Under the pieces are notes generated by a model that was not told where the DNA came from, did not search any database, and saw only the letters and a program-made list of their open reading frames with translations. The position numbers and the translations under genes are program-made. Shown in pieces: positions 16,393 through 24,015 of a DNA stretch of 49,392 nt. The DNA comes from JBMNCR01 sp049366695 (GTDB taxonomy: Bacteria > Bacillota > Clostridia > Eubacteriales > Alkalibacteraceae), in assembly GCA_049366695.1 (NCBI GenBank), contig JBMNCR010000105.1:1-49392 (forward strand). The letters are read 5' to 3'. How positions within the stretch are numbered: the first letter of the stretch is position 1; every line of letters begins with the position of its first letter.

Positions 16393-16797
16393 TCATCTAT
16401 TAAAACACCTATTTTTAGCCTTTTTAGAAGTTTTTTTCAAAGCTTGTTGTCTCTCTTCACTATCCTTTAAAAATTGAGATACTTGATCTTCAAACGTATT
16501 GACATTTAAGTTGCTTTTTTTAAAATTATTGTATTTTGGTTTTGGTTTTGGTTTATTCTCAACTTTTTTTGGTTTTGCTTGTCTAATTGATAGTCCAATT
16601 TTTTCTTGAGTTATAGAAATAATTTTTACTTTTACATTATCGCTCTCTTTCAAATAATCAGAAACTTCTTTTACATATCCATCTGCAATTTCTGAAATGT
16701 GAACTAAACCTACTTTGCCTCCTATATCGACGAATGCTCCAAATTTTGTTATGCTTTTAACTACACCTTCAACTATTTGATTTACCTCAAATGGCAT
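16393..16797 (-). CDS. yabR: S1-domain RNA-binding protein YabR
   Basis: An S1 (OB-fold) domain fills residues 1-75: VNQIVEGVVKSITKFGAFVDIGGKVGLVHISEIADGYVKEV, then KVKIISITQEKIGLSIRQA. A Lys/Pro-rich linker and a charged tail follow; the C-terminus is very basic. The 134-residue length matches YabR/general stress protein 13-type proteins, which are thought to bind RNA or ribosomes. It sits directly after divIC, as in B. subtilis (yabP-yabQ-divIC-yabR), and is closed by its own terminator. The ATG at 16797 follows AGGAGG. Confidence 0.93.
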   Translation of the reverse strand: MPFEVNQIVEGVVKSITKFGAFVDIGGKVGLVHISEIADGYVKEVSDYLKESDNVKVKIISITQEKIGLSIRQAKPKKVENKPKPKPKYNNFKKSNLNVNTFEDQVSQFLKDSEERQQALKKTSKKAKNRCFNR

Positions 16798-16839
16798 TTA
16801 AAAAAATCCTCCTTGTTTTATATGTAATAACATTATACA

Positions 16840-17136
16840 CTACTTTTTATCGGATTCAACTTCAATTATTACTTTTTCTTGGGGGTAAACTAGTCCGAAA
16901 TATTTTCTAGCTAATATCTCAATATATTTATCAGAATCTATTTGCTCTAATTCATCATCTAATTGTTCTCCATTATTCTGTTCTTGAACTAATTCAATTT
17001 CAAGATTCTGCTTTTGCTTTACAAGATTATAATATTGTATCTCAACTGATATATAATTATAAAGGAAATATCCTAATATGGCTACTAGAATTAACAATGT
17101 ACCCTTTTTGACTTTTTTCTTATTTTTTCTGCGCAC
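16840..17136 (-). CDS. divIC: Septum formation initiator, DivIC/FtsB family
   Basis: A small bitopic division protein. A very basic N-terminus (VRRKNKKKVKKG) is followed by one membrane helix (TLLILVAILGYFLYNYI) and a coiled coil rich in Gln/Glu (about residues 30-75). The C-terminus contains the family pattern ILARKYFGLVYPQEKVI. It joins the FtsL-DivIB complex at the septum. The open frame reaches a TTG at 17208 overlapping the yabQ stop, but no ribosome-binding site precedes it. A GTG at 17136 has AAAGGGG 11 bases upstream and gives the usual length of about 98 residues. Start confidence is moderate. Confidence 0.88.
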   Translation of the reverse strand: MRRKNKKKVKKGTLLILVAILGYFLYNYISVEIQYYNLVKQKQNLEIELVQEQNNGEQLDDELEQIDSDKYIEILARKYFGLVYPQEKVIIEVESDKK

Positions 17137-17204
17137 CTTCCTATTTTCCCCTTTATATGTATTATATATATTATTCCATAAATATTCAAAAAATACAAGA
17201 GATA

Positions 17205-17672
17205 TCAATGCTTAAAGAGGTATCTTTTATATTTATTGAAATCTTCTAATACTTTATTTTTGATTTTATTCAAAGAATTCATTTTTGTTTTTTGTTTTTT
17301 TACTATTTTATTTAAAGGAGAGTATATAAACCTTAGAGCTATTATTATTTTTTTCGTTATAAAATCTATAATTATTTTTGTTTTGATAAATATTATTCTC
17401 AAAAATTTACTCAATGATAAAAAGTATATAAACCAGCCTAGCGTAAATCCTATTAGCGTATAACTTCTAAATGTAATATTATTCACATTAAACAATATTA
17501 CTACCATAATGCTAAAAGCAATACCCCAAAACAACAAGTCAGAAATAGATCTCTTCTTAATATAATTACCATTAATAATTACATCAATCAAATCATAAAC
17601 AATACCAATTATTATACCCCCATAAAGAGTATAAAGGAAAACATATATCTGCAAATAAATGTTTTCGTACAT
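17205..17672 (-). CDS. yabQ: Spore cortex biosynthesis protein YabQ
   Basis: A 155-residue membrane protein with four or so predicted helices (about residues 5-28, 40-62, 65-85 and 88-108) and a basic cytoplasmic tail. It opens with YLQIYVFLYTLYGGIIIGIVYDLIDV, the YabQ family pattern (helical tract with GxxxGxxYDL). In B. subtilis YabQ localises to the outer forespore membrane and is needed for cortex formation. The ATG at 17672 has AGGGGG. It follows yabP by 16 bp and precedes divIC, the conserved order. Confidence 0.92.
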   Translation of the reverse strand: MYENIYLQIYVFLYTLYGGIIIGIVYDLIDVIINGNYIKKRSISDLLFWGIAFSIMVVILFNVNNITFRSYTLIGFTLGWFIYFLSLSKFLRIIFIKTKIIIDFITKKIIIALRFIYSPLNKIVKKQKTKMNSLNKIKNKVLEDFNKYKRYLFKH

Positions 17673-17688
17673 AAAATCCCCCTAAATA

Positions 17689-17973
17689 CTATTTAAAGAG
17701 TTTGCTAAGAATCCCTTCTCCTTTAGATAAAAAACTTGTTTCATCATTATAAACAAAAGAATTTATCAAACCTTTTACGTCTAATTCACCCATTTCTAAA
17801 TTTAATTTTACTATATGTAAATCTGCTCCGCCTATGGTCAATAATCCAAGCTCTGTTTCTAAAATAACAGCTTCTTCGTTAAAACTATGCACATCTTTAA
17901 CTCCTGTTAATCTCAATTCTTCACGCGATAACAATTCTACCTTTCCACTTGTTCGAACCTTACTATCTTCCAT
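17689..17973 (-). CDS. yabP: Sporulation protein YabP
   Basis: This 94-residue protein has the YabP/YqfC fold pattern: KVELLSREELRLTGVKDVHSFNEEAVILETELGLLTIGGADLHIVKLNLEMG-type strands, here split by loops, with the signature GADLHI...L..G.L.V.G.I near residues 54-74. It is required with YabQ in the mother cell for spore cortex assembly in B. subtilis. The ATG at 17973 has an ideal GGAGGTG. It is the first gene of the yabP-yabQ-divIC-yabR group. A weak sigma-E-like promoter is visible upstream. Confidence 0.93.
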   Translation of the reverse strand: MEDSKVRTSGKVELLSREELRLTGVKDVHSFNEEAVILETELGLLTIGGADLHIVKLNLEMGELDVKGLINSFVYNDETSFLSKGEGILSKLFK

Positions 17974-18010
17974 GATACACCTCCATAAATATATAATATA
18001 TATATGAGTA

Positions 18011-18040
18011 ACAATATGCGTTTATTACTTGTTTATTTAC
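18011..18040 (-). promoter_or_regulatory. Possible sigma-E promoter of yabP
   Basis: On the minus strand GTAAATA (18040-18034), 15 bp and CATATTGT (18018-18011) approximate the sigma-E elements KMATATT and CATACANT. The -10 fits and the -35 is poor. yabP is a sigma-E gene in B. subtilis. Confidence 0.3.
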
Positions 18041-18064
18041 AGAAATAGTTGTAAAAACTTCTCT

Positions 18065-18886
18065 TTAAATAAATTCATCTAAAGATTTAAAAATATATCC
18101 TTCTTCCTTAAGTTTAATAATAGCTTCCTTTAAAGCTTCTTTATTACTTTTGGAAACAGTATGCAACATAACAATACACCCATTATGCACATGGTTTATT
18201 AGTTGCGAGTATGCCTTACTCTTGCCTGGTTGATCAGATGTATCCCAATCTTTATATGCCAACGACCAAAAAACAGTTTTATATCCTAATTGACTACTAA
18301 TATTTAGAATATTTTCACTATAAATCCCTGAAGCCGGTCTTACATACTTACTCATTTCTTCACCAGTAATATTTTTAAATTCTACTCTCAAATCTTCAAA
18401 TTCTTTTATTAACTCATCATTTGATAAATTAGTTAATGTTGCATGTGTGTAACCATGATTGCCCACAATATGCCCTTCATTAATCATTTTCTTAACTATT
18501 TCTGGGTTATTCTTCACATAACCTCCTGTTACAAAAAAAGCAGCTTTAATTTCCTGTTGCTTTAATATCTCAAGCACATCTAACGTATAATTATTATACT
18601 CATATCCACAATTAAATGTCATATATAGTACTTTCTCTTCTTTTCCCATTACATAAATGCTGTAATTTTCAATGTAATCTTTAACATAATCCGGAAATAT
18701 TGGTCTCTCATTGTTATTACTTTTAAAATACCAATCTTTTTGACTATTATCTATACTTTCTAATTTTGCTTCTTCTGTTGTATTACTTTTTATTACTTCT
18801 GGAAAATAATTATTTGCTAGTAAAATTACTATAATACTCACTATAAAAATAAATATGAACGGCAAATATTTGTATTTATATTTCAT
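18065..18886 (-). CDS. Polysaccharide deacetylase family protein, PdaA-like, catalytic Asp replaced by Asn
   Basis: A membrane-anchored NodB-domain protein of 273 residues. One N-terminal helix (about residues 8-26) is followed by a linker and the deacetylase barrel. The YLTFD-x-GYE motif typical of PdaA reads YMTFNCGYE, so the general-base Asp is Asn; the codon is AAT, read directly. The metal-binding HGYTH, RPASGIYS (motif 3), WSLAYKDWD (motif 4) and VMLHTVS (motif 5) are present. PdaA-type enzymes prepare muramic delta-lactam in spore cortex, and the yabP neighbour suggests a sporulation role. With the Asn it may be inactive or act differently. The ATG at 18886 has AAGGAG. It diverges from the M23 gene. 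Confidence 0.9.
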   Translation of the reverse strand: MKYKYKYLPFIFIFIVSIIVILLANNYFPEVIKSNTTEEAKLESIDNSQKDWYFKSNNNERPIFPDYVKDYIENYSIYVMGKEEKVLYMTFNCGYEYNNYTLDVLEILKQQEIKAAFFVTGGYVKNNPEIVKKMINEGHIVGNHGYTHATLTNLSNDELIKEFEDLRVEFKNITGEEMSKYVRPASGIYSENILNISSQLGYKTVFWSLAYKDWDTSDQPGKSKAYSQLINHVHNGCIVMLHTVSKSNKEALKEAIIKLKEEGYIFKSLDEFI

Positions 18887-18910
18887 TTTTATCTCCTTAT
18901 AAACTATTAT

Positions 18911-18945
18911 TAATTAATTAATATTAATCTAATATTAATTAATTA
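18911..18945. repeat. Perfect 16-bp AT-only inverted repeat in a divergent promoter region
   Basis: The arms TAATTAATTAATATTA (18911-18926) and its exact reverse complement (18930-18945) are separated by ATC. It lies between the deacetylase and M23 genes, 9 bp before the M23 -35 element, so it could be a shared operator. In such AT-rich DNA the operator role is only inference. Confidence 0.5.
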
Positions 18946-18953
18946 CAAATATA

Positions 18954-18983
18954 TTGACTATTTATTATTTTTTTTCATAAATA
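18954..18983 (+). promoter_or_regulatory. Sigma-A-like promoter of the M23 gene, predicting a leaderless mRNA
   Basis: TTGACT (18954-18959), an 18-bp spacer and TAAATA (18978-18983) place the expected start near 18989-18991, which is the ATG itself (18990). No Shine-Dalgarno sequence exists upstream of that ATG. Confidence 0.5.
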
Positions 18984-18989
18984 TTTATT

Positions 18990-19535
18990 ATGAGAAAAAA
19001 TAATAAATTTTTAACTAAAAAACTTGTTTTTCTTCTATTACTGTTTGCATTATCAAGTTTTTTATATGAAAAAACATCAAATATTAATATTAATAAATAT
19101 AAGGAATATGAAATAAAAAGTGAAAATTCTTTTTATTTTCCTACCGAAGGATTAATAACAGCAATATGTAAGCCAGGCAGTCACGAAAATAATGGTGCTG
19201 TAGATATTAGTAATATAAAAAAAACTCCCATTTATGCAGCAATGGAAGGCAAAGTTATTTTTTGTAACGATAAGGATGGATATGGTAAATGTATTTTTAT
19301 TGATCATAATAATAATTATTCCACAGTTTATGCTCACCTTTGCCAATTCAATGTTACTGAAGGACAATGGGTTGCAAAAGGCGAAAATATAGGTTTTATG
19401 GGTAGCTCTGGCAACAGTACTGGCCCACACCTACACTTTGAAATACGATTAAATAACAATAGGGAAAATATACTAAAATATTTCCCCTATTTAGAAATCA
19501 ATTTATATATTGTCAGGAAAAACATTTCGAACTAA
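18990..19535 (+). CDS. M23-family peptidase-like protein with altered zinc ligand
   Basis: The 181-residue protein has a basic N-terminus and one hydrophobic helix (LVFLLLLFALSSFLY), so it is secreted or membrane-anchored. An M23/LytM domain follows: NNGAVDIS, PIYAAMEGKVIFCND, YSTVYAHLCQF, GENIGFMGSSGNSTGPHLHFEIR. The GPHLHFE (HxH) and YAH histidines are kept, but the first zinc ligand of the usual HxGxDI motif is Asn (NGAVDI). It may be a non-catalytic scaffold like some SpoIIQ proteins (inference). It is on plus, divergent from the deacetylase, and overlaps the end of purD by three bases. No ribosome-binding site precedes the ATG. Confidence 0.88.
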   Translation: MRKNNKFLTKKLVFLLLLFALSSFLYEKTSNININKYKEYEIKSENSFYFPTEGLITAICKPGSHENNGAVDISNIKKTPIYAAMEGKVIFCNDKDGYGKCIFIDHNNNYSTVYAHLCQFNVTEGQWVAKGENIGFMGSSGNSTGPHLHFEIRLNNNRENILKYFPYLEINLYIVRKNISN

Positions 19536-19552
19536 TACGAAATGTCTTTCCT
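19515..19552. terminator. 15-bp convergent hairpin whose loop holds both stop codons
   Basis: The arms AGGAAAAACATTTCG (19515-19529) and CGAAATGTCTTTCCT (19538-19552) pair with one mismatch. The 8-base loop AACTAATA contains the TAA of the M23 gene (19533-19535) and the TAG of purD (19534-19532). No strong T-tract follows on either side. Confidence 0.6.
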
Positions 19553-20779
19553 ATACTGCATTCCTTCAAAATATATTTTATTAATATCTTCATATACTTT
19601 ATTTCTTGCTTCTTCAATGGAATCTCCAATAGCAGTTACCCCTAAAACTCTACCACCTGCTGTTAATGTACTTCCATTATACTCTTTTGTTCCAGCATGA
19701 AATACTTCACTATCTTTTACTTCGTCTATTCCTGTTATAATCTTACCTGTTTTATAAGCTTCTGGATATCCTCCTGATGCCAACACAACACATACTGCTG
19801 TTTTTTTACTCCAAATAACATTTTGTTCTGACAAGGAACCATTAATTACACTTTCAAACACATCAATAATATCTGAATCCATTCTCATTAAAACAGATTG
19901 TGTCTCTGGATCTCCAAATCTAACATTGAACTCTAGGACTTTCGGATTATTATTCTCTATCATTAAACCGATGAATAAGACTCCTTTATAATCCAAACCT
20001 TCCTCTATAAATCCATTAATTATAGGATCTAATATCTGCGCTCGAATTGTTTTATTTATCTCTTCATCAAAAATTTTATTTGGAGAATAAGTTCCCATTC
20101 CTCCGGTATTATTCCCTTTATCTCCGTCATAAATTCTTTTATAATCTTGAGCACTTTCCATTGGCATAATAGTCTTTCCATCTACAAAACATAATACCGA
20201 TGCTTCTATACCTGTTAAGAATTCTTCAATAATAACTTTTTTCCCAGCATCACCAAAAACAAATGCTTCCATAATTTCTTTTAACGTTTTTGTTGCAACC
20301 TCAATATTTTCTGCAATTATTACTCCTTTACCTGCTGCTAATCCATCAGCTTTTATTACCACTGGGAATCCAAATGTTTCTACTTCATTAATTGCTTGTT
20401 CTAAATTAGTATATTCATTATATCTAGCCGTGGGGATATTATTTTTTTCAAGAAATTTTTTAGTATATGCTTTACTACCTTCAAATTGAGCACATATCTT
20501 ATCCGGGCCAAATACTTTTAAGTTATTCTCTACAAACTTATTTGTAATACCTAAAACTAAAGGCAATTCTGGTCCAACAATAGTTAAATCTATTGCTTGT
20601 TTCTTTGCAAATTGCACTAATCCTTCTATATCATCTACAGAAATATCTACACACTCAGCCAAATTAGAAATCCCTGCATTTCCAGGAGCACAATATATTT
20701 TTTTAACTTTTGGACTTTGAGATATCTTCCATGCTAAAGCATGTTCTCTACCTCCAGAGCCAACAACTAAAATATTCAA
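19532..20779 (-). CDS. purD: Phosphoribosylamine--glycine ligase (GAR synthetase)
   Basis: PurD joins glycine to phosphoribosylamine with ATP, step 2 of purine synthesis. The 415-residue protein shows the N-terminal VVGSGGREHALAWKIS, then the ATP-grasp core with FPVVIKADGLAAGKGVIIA (about residues 137-155). FNVRFGDPETQ carries the metal-binding Glu/Asn set, and KTAVCVVLASGGYPEAY begins the C-terminal domain. The start is a TTG at 20779 with GAGGAGG seven bases upstream. It is the last gene of the purL-E-C-F-M-N-H-D operon, 17 bp after purH. Confidence 0.98.
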   Translation of the reverse strand: MNILVVGSGGREHALAWKISQSPKVKKIYCAPGNAGISNLAECVDISVDDIEGLVQFAKKQAIDLTIVGPELPLVLGITNKFVENNLKVFGPDKICAQFEGSKAYTKKFLEKNNIPTARYNEYTNLEQAINEVETFGFPVVIKADGLAAGKGVIIAENIEVATKTLKEIMEAFVFGDAGKKVIIEEFLTGIEASVLCFVDGKTIMPMESAQDYKRIYDGDKGNNTGGMGTYSPNKIFDEEINKTIRAQILDPIINGFIEEGLDYKGVLFIGLMIENNNPKVLEFNVRFGDPETQSVLMRMDSDIIDVFESVINGSLSEQNVIWSKKTAVCVVLASGGYPEAYKTGKIITGIDEVKDSEVFHAGTKEYNGSTLTAGGRVLGVTAIGDSIEEARNKVYEDINKIYFEGMQYRKDISY

Positions 20780-20796
20780 TTTATTTCCTCCTCAAC

Positions 20797-22329
20797 TCAA
20801 TGTTTAAAATGTCTTATACCAGTAAATATCATAGCTATATCATATTTATCACATAATTTTATTGATTCATCATCTCTAATTGAACCCCCAGGTTGAATAA
20901 TTGCAGTTATTCCCGCTTGTACTGCCGTTTGAACACAATCTTCGAATGGAAAAAATGCATCCGAAGCCATAACTGAGCCTTTTATTCGTTCTTCGCCTTG
21001 TTTAACAGCATTTTCCAACGCCCATATTCTACTTACTTGTCCAGGTCCATTTGCAATTAGCATTTTATCTTTTGCTATACTTATTCCATTTGATTTAGTG
21101 TTTTTTACTGCTTTCCATGCAAATAATAAATCTTCCATTTCTTTTTCAGAAGGTTTCTTTTGTGTCACACATTTCATTTCATCATCTAATAACTTTTCAT
21201 CTCTATCTTGTACTAACAATCCACCTAGTACTTTTTTATATTCTAAACCATATCCCTGTTTCTCGATATCAGATAGCTCTAATATCCTAATATTTTTTTT
21301 GTTTTTTAGTATTTGTAACGCTTCTTGTGAATATGAAGGGGCTAATATTACTTCAATAAATATCTCGCTAATTTTTTTAGCTGTCACTGCATCTACTTCC
21401 CTATTAATTGCTAAAATTCCTCCATAAACCGAAACGGGGTCTCCTTCATATGCTTTTAAATATGCATCATATAAGACATCAGCACTTCCAATTCCGCAAG
21501 GATTTGCATGTTTAACTGCAACTACAGTTGGTTCACCTTTATACTCTTTTAAAATCTCCAAAGCACCATTTGTATCATTAATATTGTTATAAGATAGTTC
21601 TTTTCCATGTAGTTGAATAGCATTTACTAAAGTTCCAACACTTTTCTCATTTTCTCTATAAAAAGCAGCGGTTTGATGAGGATTTTCTCCATATCTTAAA
21701 TCTTGAGTCTTCTCGAAAGTTACAGTAAGATTATTAGAATATTTTTTTGAATTAGTATTTTTTCTTAGGTAATTGGCAATCATAGAATCATATTGCGCAG
21801 TGTGTTCAAATACTTTAAGTGCTAAATCATATTTTTTTTCTGTAGAAATATTTCCTTTATCTTCAAGTTCTTTAAGTATTACATCATAATCTGTTGGATC
21901 AGTAATTACTGTTACATCTCTATAATTTTTTGCCGCAGAACGTAGCATTGTAGGTCCACCTATATCTATGTTTTCTATAGCTTCTTCTAGAGTAACATCT
22001 TTTTTTTCTATAGTTTTCTTAAAAGGATAAAGATTTACTACTACTAAATCTATGGGAGTAATATTTAATTGTTTAATTTGTTTTTTATGATCTTCATCAT
22101 CCCGGATGGCTAGAATCCCTCCATGAATACTAGGATGCAAAGTTTTTACTCTTCCTCCAAGACATTCAGGAAATCCAGTTACATCACTTATTTTTATAAC
22201 TTTAATATTGTTTTCTTCTAATAGCTTTGCAGTTCCACCAGTTGATATTATTTCTACATTCATTTCAGATAGTTTTTTTGAAAAAGTTACAATGCCTTCT
22301 TTGTCAGATACACTTATCAAAGCTCTCAT
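20797..22329 (-). CDS. purH: Bifunctional AICAR transformylase / IMP cyclohydrolase
   Basis: PurH performs the last two steps to IMP: formylation of AICAR with 10-formyl-THF and ring closure. The N-terminal MGS-like IMP cyclohydrolase domain starts RALISVSDKEGIVTFSKKL and includes STGGTAKLL and GGRVKTLHP. The transformylase part has DLRYGENPHQTAAFY, VVAVKHANPCGIGSA and the C-terminal SDAFFPFEDCVQTAVQAGITAIIQPGGSIRD-type region. The 510-residue length is typical. The ATG at 22329 has AAAGGAGG. It lies 17 bp after purN. Confidence 0.98.
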   Translation of the reverse strand: MRALISVSDKEGIVTFSKKLSEMNVEIISTGGTAKLLEENNIKVIKISDVTGFPECLGGRVKTLHPSIHGGILAIRDDEDHKKQIKQLNITPIDLVVVNLYPFKKTIEKKDVTLEEAIENIDIGGPTMLRSAAKNYRDVTVITDPTDYDVILKELEDKGNISTEKKYDLALKVFEHTAQYDSMIANYLRKNTNSKKYSNNLTVTFEKTQDLRYGENPHQTAAFYRENEKSVGTLVNAIQLHGKELSYNNINDTNGALEILKEYKGEPTVVAVKHANPCGIGSADVLYDAYLKAYEGDPVSVYGGILAINREVDAVTAKKISEIFIEVILAPSYSQEALQILKNKKNIRILELSDIEKQGYGLEYKKVLGGLLVQDRDEKLLDDEMKCVTQKKPSEKEMEDLLFAWKAVKNTKSNGISIAKDKMLIANGPGQVSRIWALENAVKQGEERIKGSVMASDAFFPFEDCVQTAVQAGITAIIQPGGSIRDDESIKLCDKYDIAMIFTGIRHFKH

Positions 22330-22346
22330 AATTACCTCCTTTATTT

Positions 22347-22955
22347 TTAAGACAATATTTTCACTTTTCTATTTTTAACAATAATTTTATCTTCACATAT
22401 TTTTTTTATACATTTATACAATAAATCGTGTTCTACCTGCAAAACCTTTTTCTGCAAGCTTTCTGGGTTATCTTCATAACAAACTTCAGCAATATCTTGC
22501 ATAATAATAGGTCCTGTATCTGTTCCTTCGTCAACAAAATGAACTGTTGCTCCCGTGACCTTAACACCATACTCAATAACTTTTTTATGCACTTTAATAC
22601 CATAAAAACCGTCTCCACAAAAAGACGGAATTAATGAAGGATGAATATTCACAATCCTATTTGCATACTTTTCAATAATCTTTGTTGAAAGTATTTTTAA
22701 ATACCCCGCCAATACTATTAATTCTATAGAGTTTTCCTCTAATAATTTCAGTACATCTTTATCGTAGTCATCTTGTTTAGTATCCAAAACAAAATTTTTT
22801 ATATTATTATCTTGTGCTCTTTTTAATCCATAAGCATCCGCTGTATTAGAAATAACAACATTAATTATTCCATATTTTTTATGAATTTCATCTATCAACA
22901 CTTGTAAATTTGATCCATTCCCTGATATAAATACTGCAATTTTTTTCAAGGGCAC
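22347..22955 (-). CDS. purN: Phosphoribosylglycinamide formyltransferase
   Basis: PurN formylates GAR with 10-formyltetrahydrofolate (step 3). The formyltransferase fold shows AVFISGNGSNLQVLID at the phosphoribosyl site and LAGYLKILS near residues 82-90. NIHPSLIPSF carries the catalytic Asn and His of the family (N-I-H-P-S). VTGATVHFVDEGTDTGPII carries the conserved Asp (D143). The 202-residue length is normal. The start is a GTG at 22955 preceded by AAGGTG, overlapping the end of purM by 10 bp, so translation is coupled. Confidence 0.97.
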   Translation of the reverse strand: MPLKKIAVFISGNGSNLQVLIDEIHKKYGIINVVISNTADAYGLKRAQDNNIKNFVLDTKQDDYDKDVLKLLEENSIELIVLAGYLKILSTKIIEKYANRIVNIHPSLIPSFCGDGFYGIKVHKKVIEYGVKVTGATVHFVDEGTDTGPIIMQDIAEVCYEDNPESLQKKVLQVEHDLLYKCIKKICEDKIIVKNRKVKILS

Positions 22956-23971
22956 AATATAACACCTTCTTTGCCTTCAACTACCTCTCCTATTATTACA
23001 GGATTTTCATTTTTAATTGTTTCTATTACTGAGTCAATATCTTTTGAAGAAATTGCTATAACCAACCCAATACCCATATTAAAAGTAGAGTACATTTCAT
23101 CATCATTTAAATTTCCTAATTTTTTTAAATATTCAAAAATAGGCAATGAAATTATATTTTTTTTATAAACTTTAGCACTTAACCCCTCTGGTATCATTCT
23201 TGGAATATTTTCATAAAATCCTCCACCAGTAATATGACTAATCCCTTTTATGTTAAATTCCTCTATTACTTTATTTACACAATCATAATATATTTTTGTT
23301 GGAGTTAAAAGGGTTTCACCTAAAGTGCTCCCAAACTCTTCTATATATTGATCTATCTTGTAATTATTTTTTTCAAAAAAAAGTTTTCTTACTAAAGAAA
23401 AACCATTACTATGGATACCACTAGACGGGACCCCGATCAGCACATCTCCTTTGCTAATATCTTTCCCTGTGATTATTTTATTCTTATCTACTACACCAAC
23501 AGCAAATCCTGCGATATCATAATCATCCTCTTTGTACATATCTGGCATTTCTGCCGTCTCTCCACCTATCAATGCTGCTCCGCTTTGGACACATCCTTCT
23601 GATACACCTTTTACTATTTCTTCAATCTTCTCTGGCTTGTTTTTGCCACAAGCTATATAATCTAGGAAAAATAATGGTTTAGCACCTTGACAAACTATAT
23701 CATTTACACACATTGCTACACAATCTATCCCGATTGTATCATGTTTGTCCATACTCTGTGCAATCATTAATTTAGTTCCCACTCCGTCTGTTCCTGATAT
23801 TAATACGGGACTCTCATATCCTGTGGGTAGTTGAAACATTCCTCCAAAACCACCTAACTCAGAAATCACATTCTTATTAAACGTATTTTTCACGTGTTTT
23901 TTTATTCTCTTTACAGACTCATATCCTGCATTTATATCTACTCCCGCATCTTTGTAAGTAAATTTTTCCAT
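22946..23971 (-). CDS. purM: Phosphoribosylformylglycinamidine cyclo-ligase (AIR synthetase)
   Basis: PurM closes the imidazole ring of FGAM with ATP (step 5). Signature stretches of the PurM/SelD ATP-binding fold are YKDAGVDINAGYESV, SGTDGVGTKLMIAQ, GGETAEMPDMYKEDDYDIAGFAVG, GVPSSGIHSNGFSLVRK and GISHITGGGFYENIPRMIP. The 341-residue length is typical. The ATG at 23971 has AGGAG. It follows purF by 44 bp and overlaps purN. PurL in this operon contains two related PurM-like modules. Confidence 0.98.
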   Translation of the reverse strand: MEKFTYKDAGVDINAGYESVKRIKKHVKNTFNKNVISELGGFGGMFQLPTGYESPVLISGTDGVGTKLMIAQSMDKHDTIGIDCVAMCVNDIVCQGAKPLFFLDYIACGKNKPEKIEEIVKGVSEGCVQSGAALIGGETAEMPDMYKEDDYDIAGFAVGVVDKNKIITGKDISKGDVLIGVPSSGIHSNGFSLVRKLFFEKNNYKIDQYIEEFGSTLGETLLTPTKIYYDCVNKVIEEFNIKGISHITGGGFYENIPRMIPEGLSAKVYKKNIISLPIFEYLKKLGNLNDDEMYSTFNMGIGLVIAISSKDIDSVIETIKNENPVIIGEVVEGKEGVILCP

Positions 23972-24015
23972 ACGTTTACTCCTATCATTTTATTCTTTAT
24001 AATTTTTTTATCACT

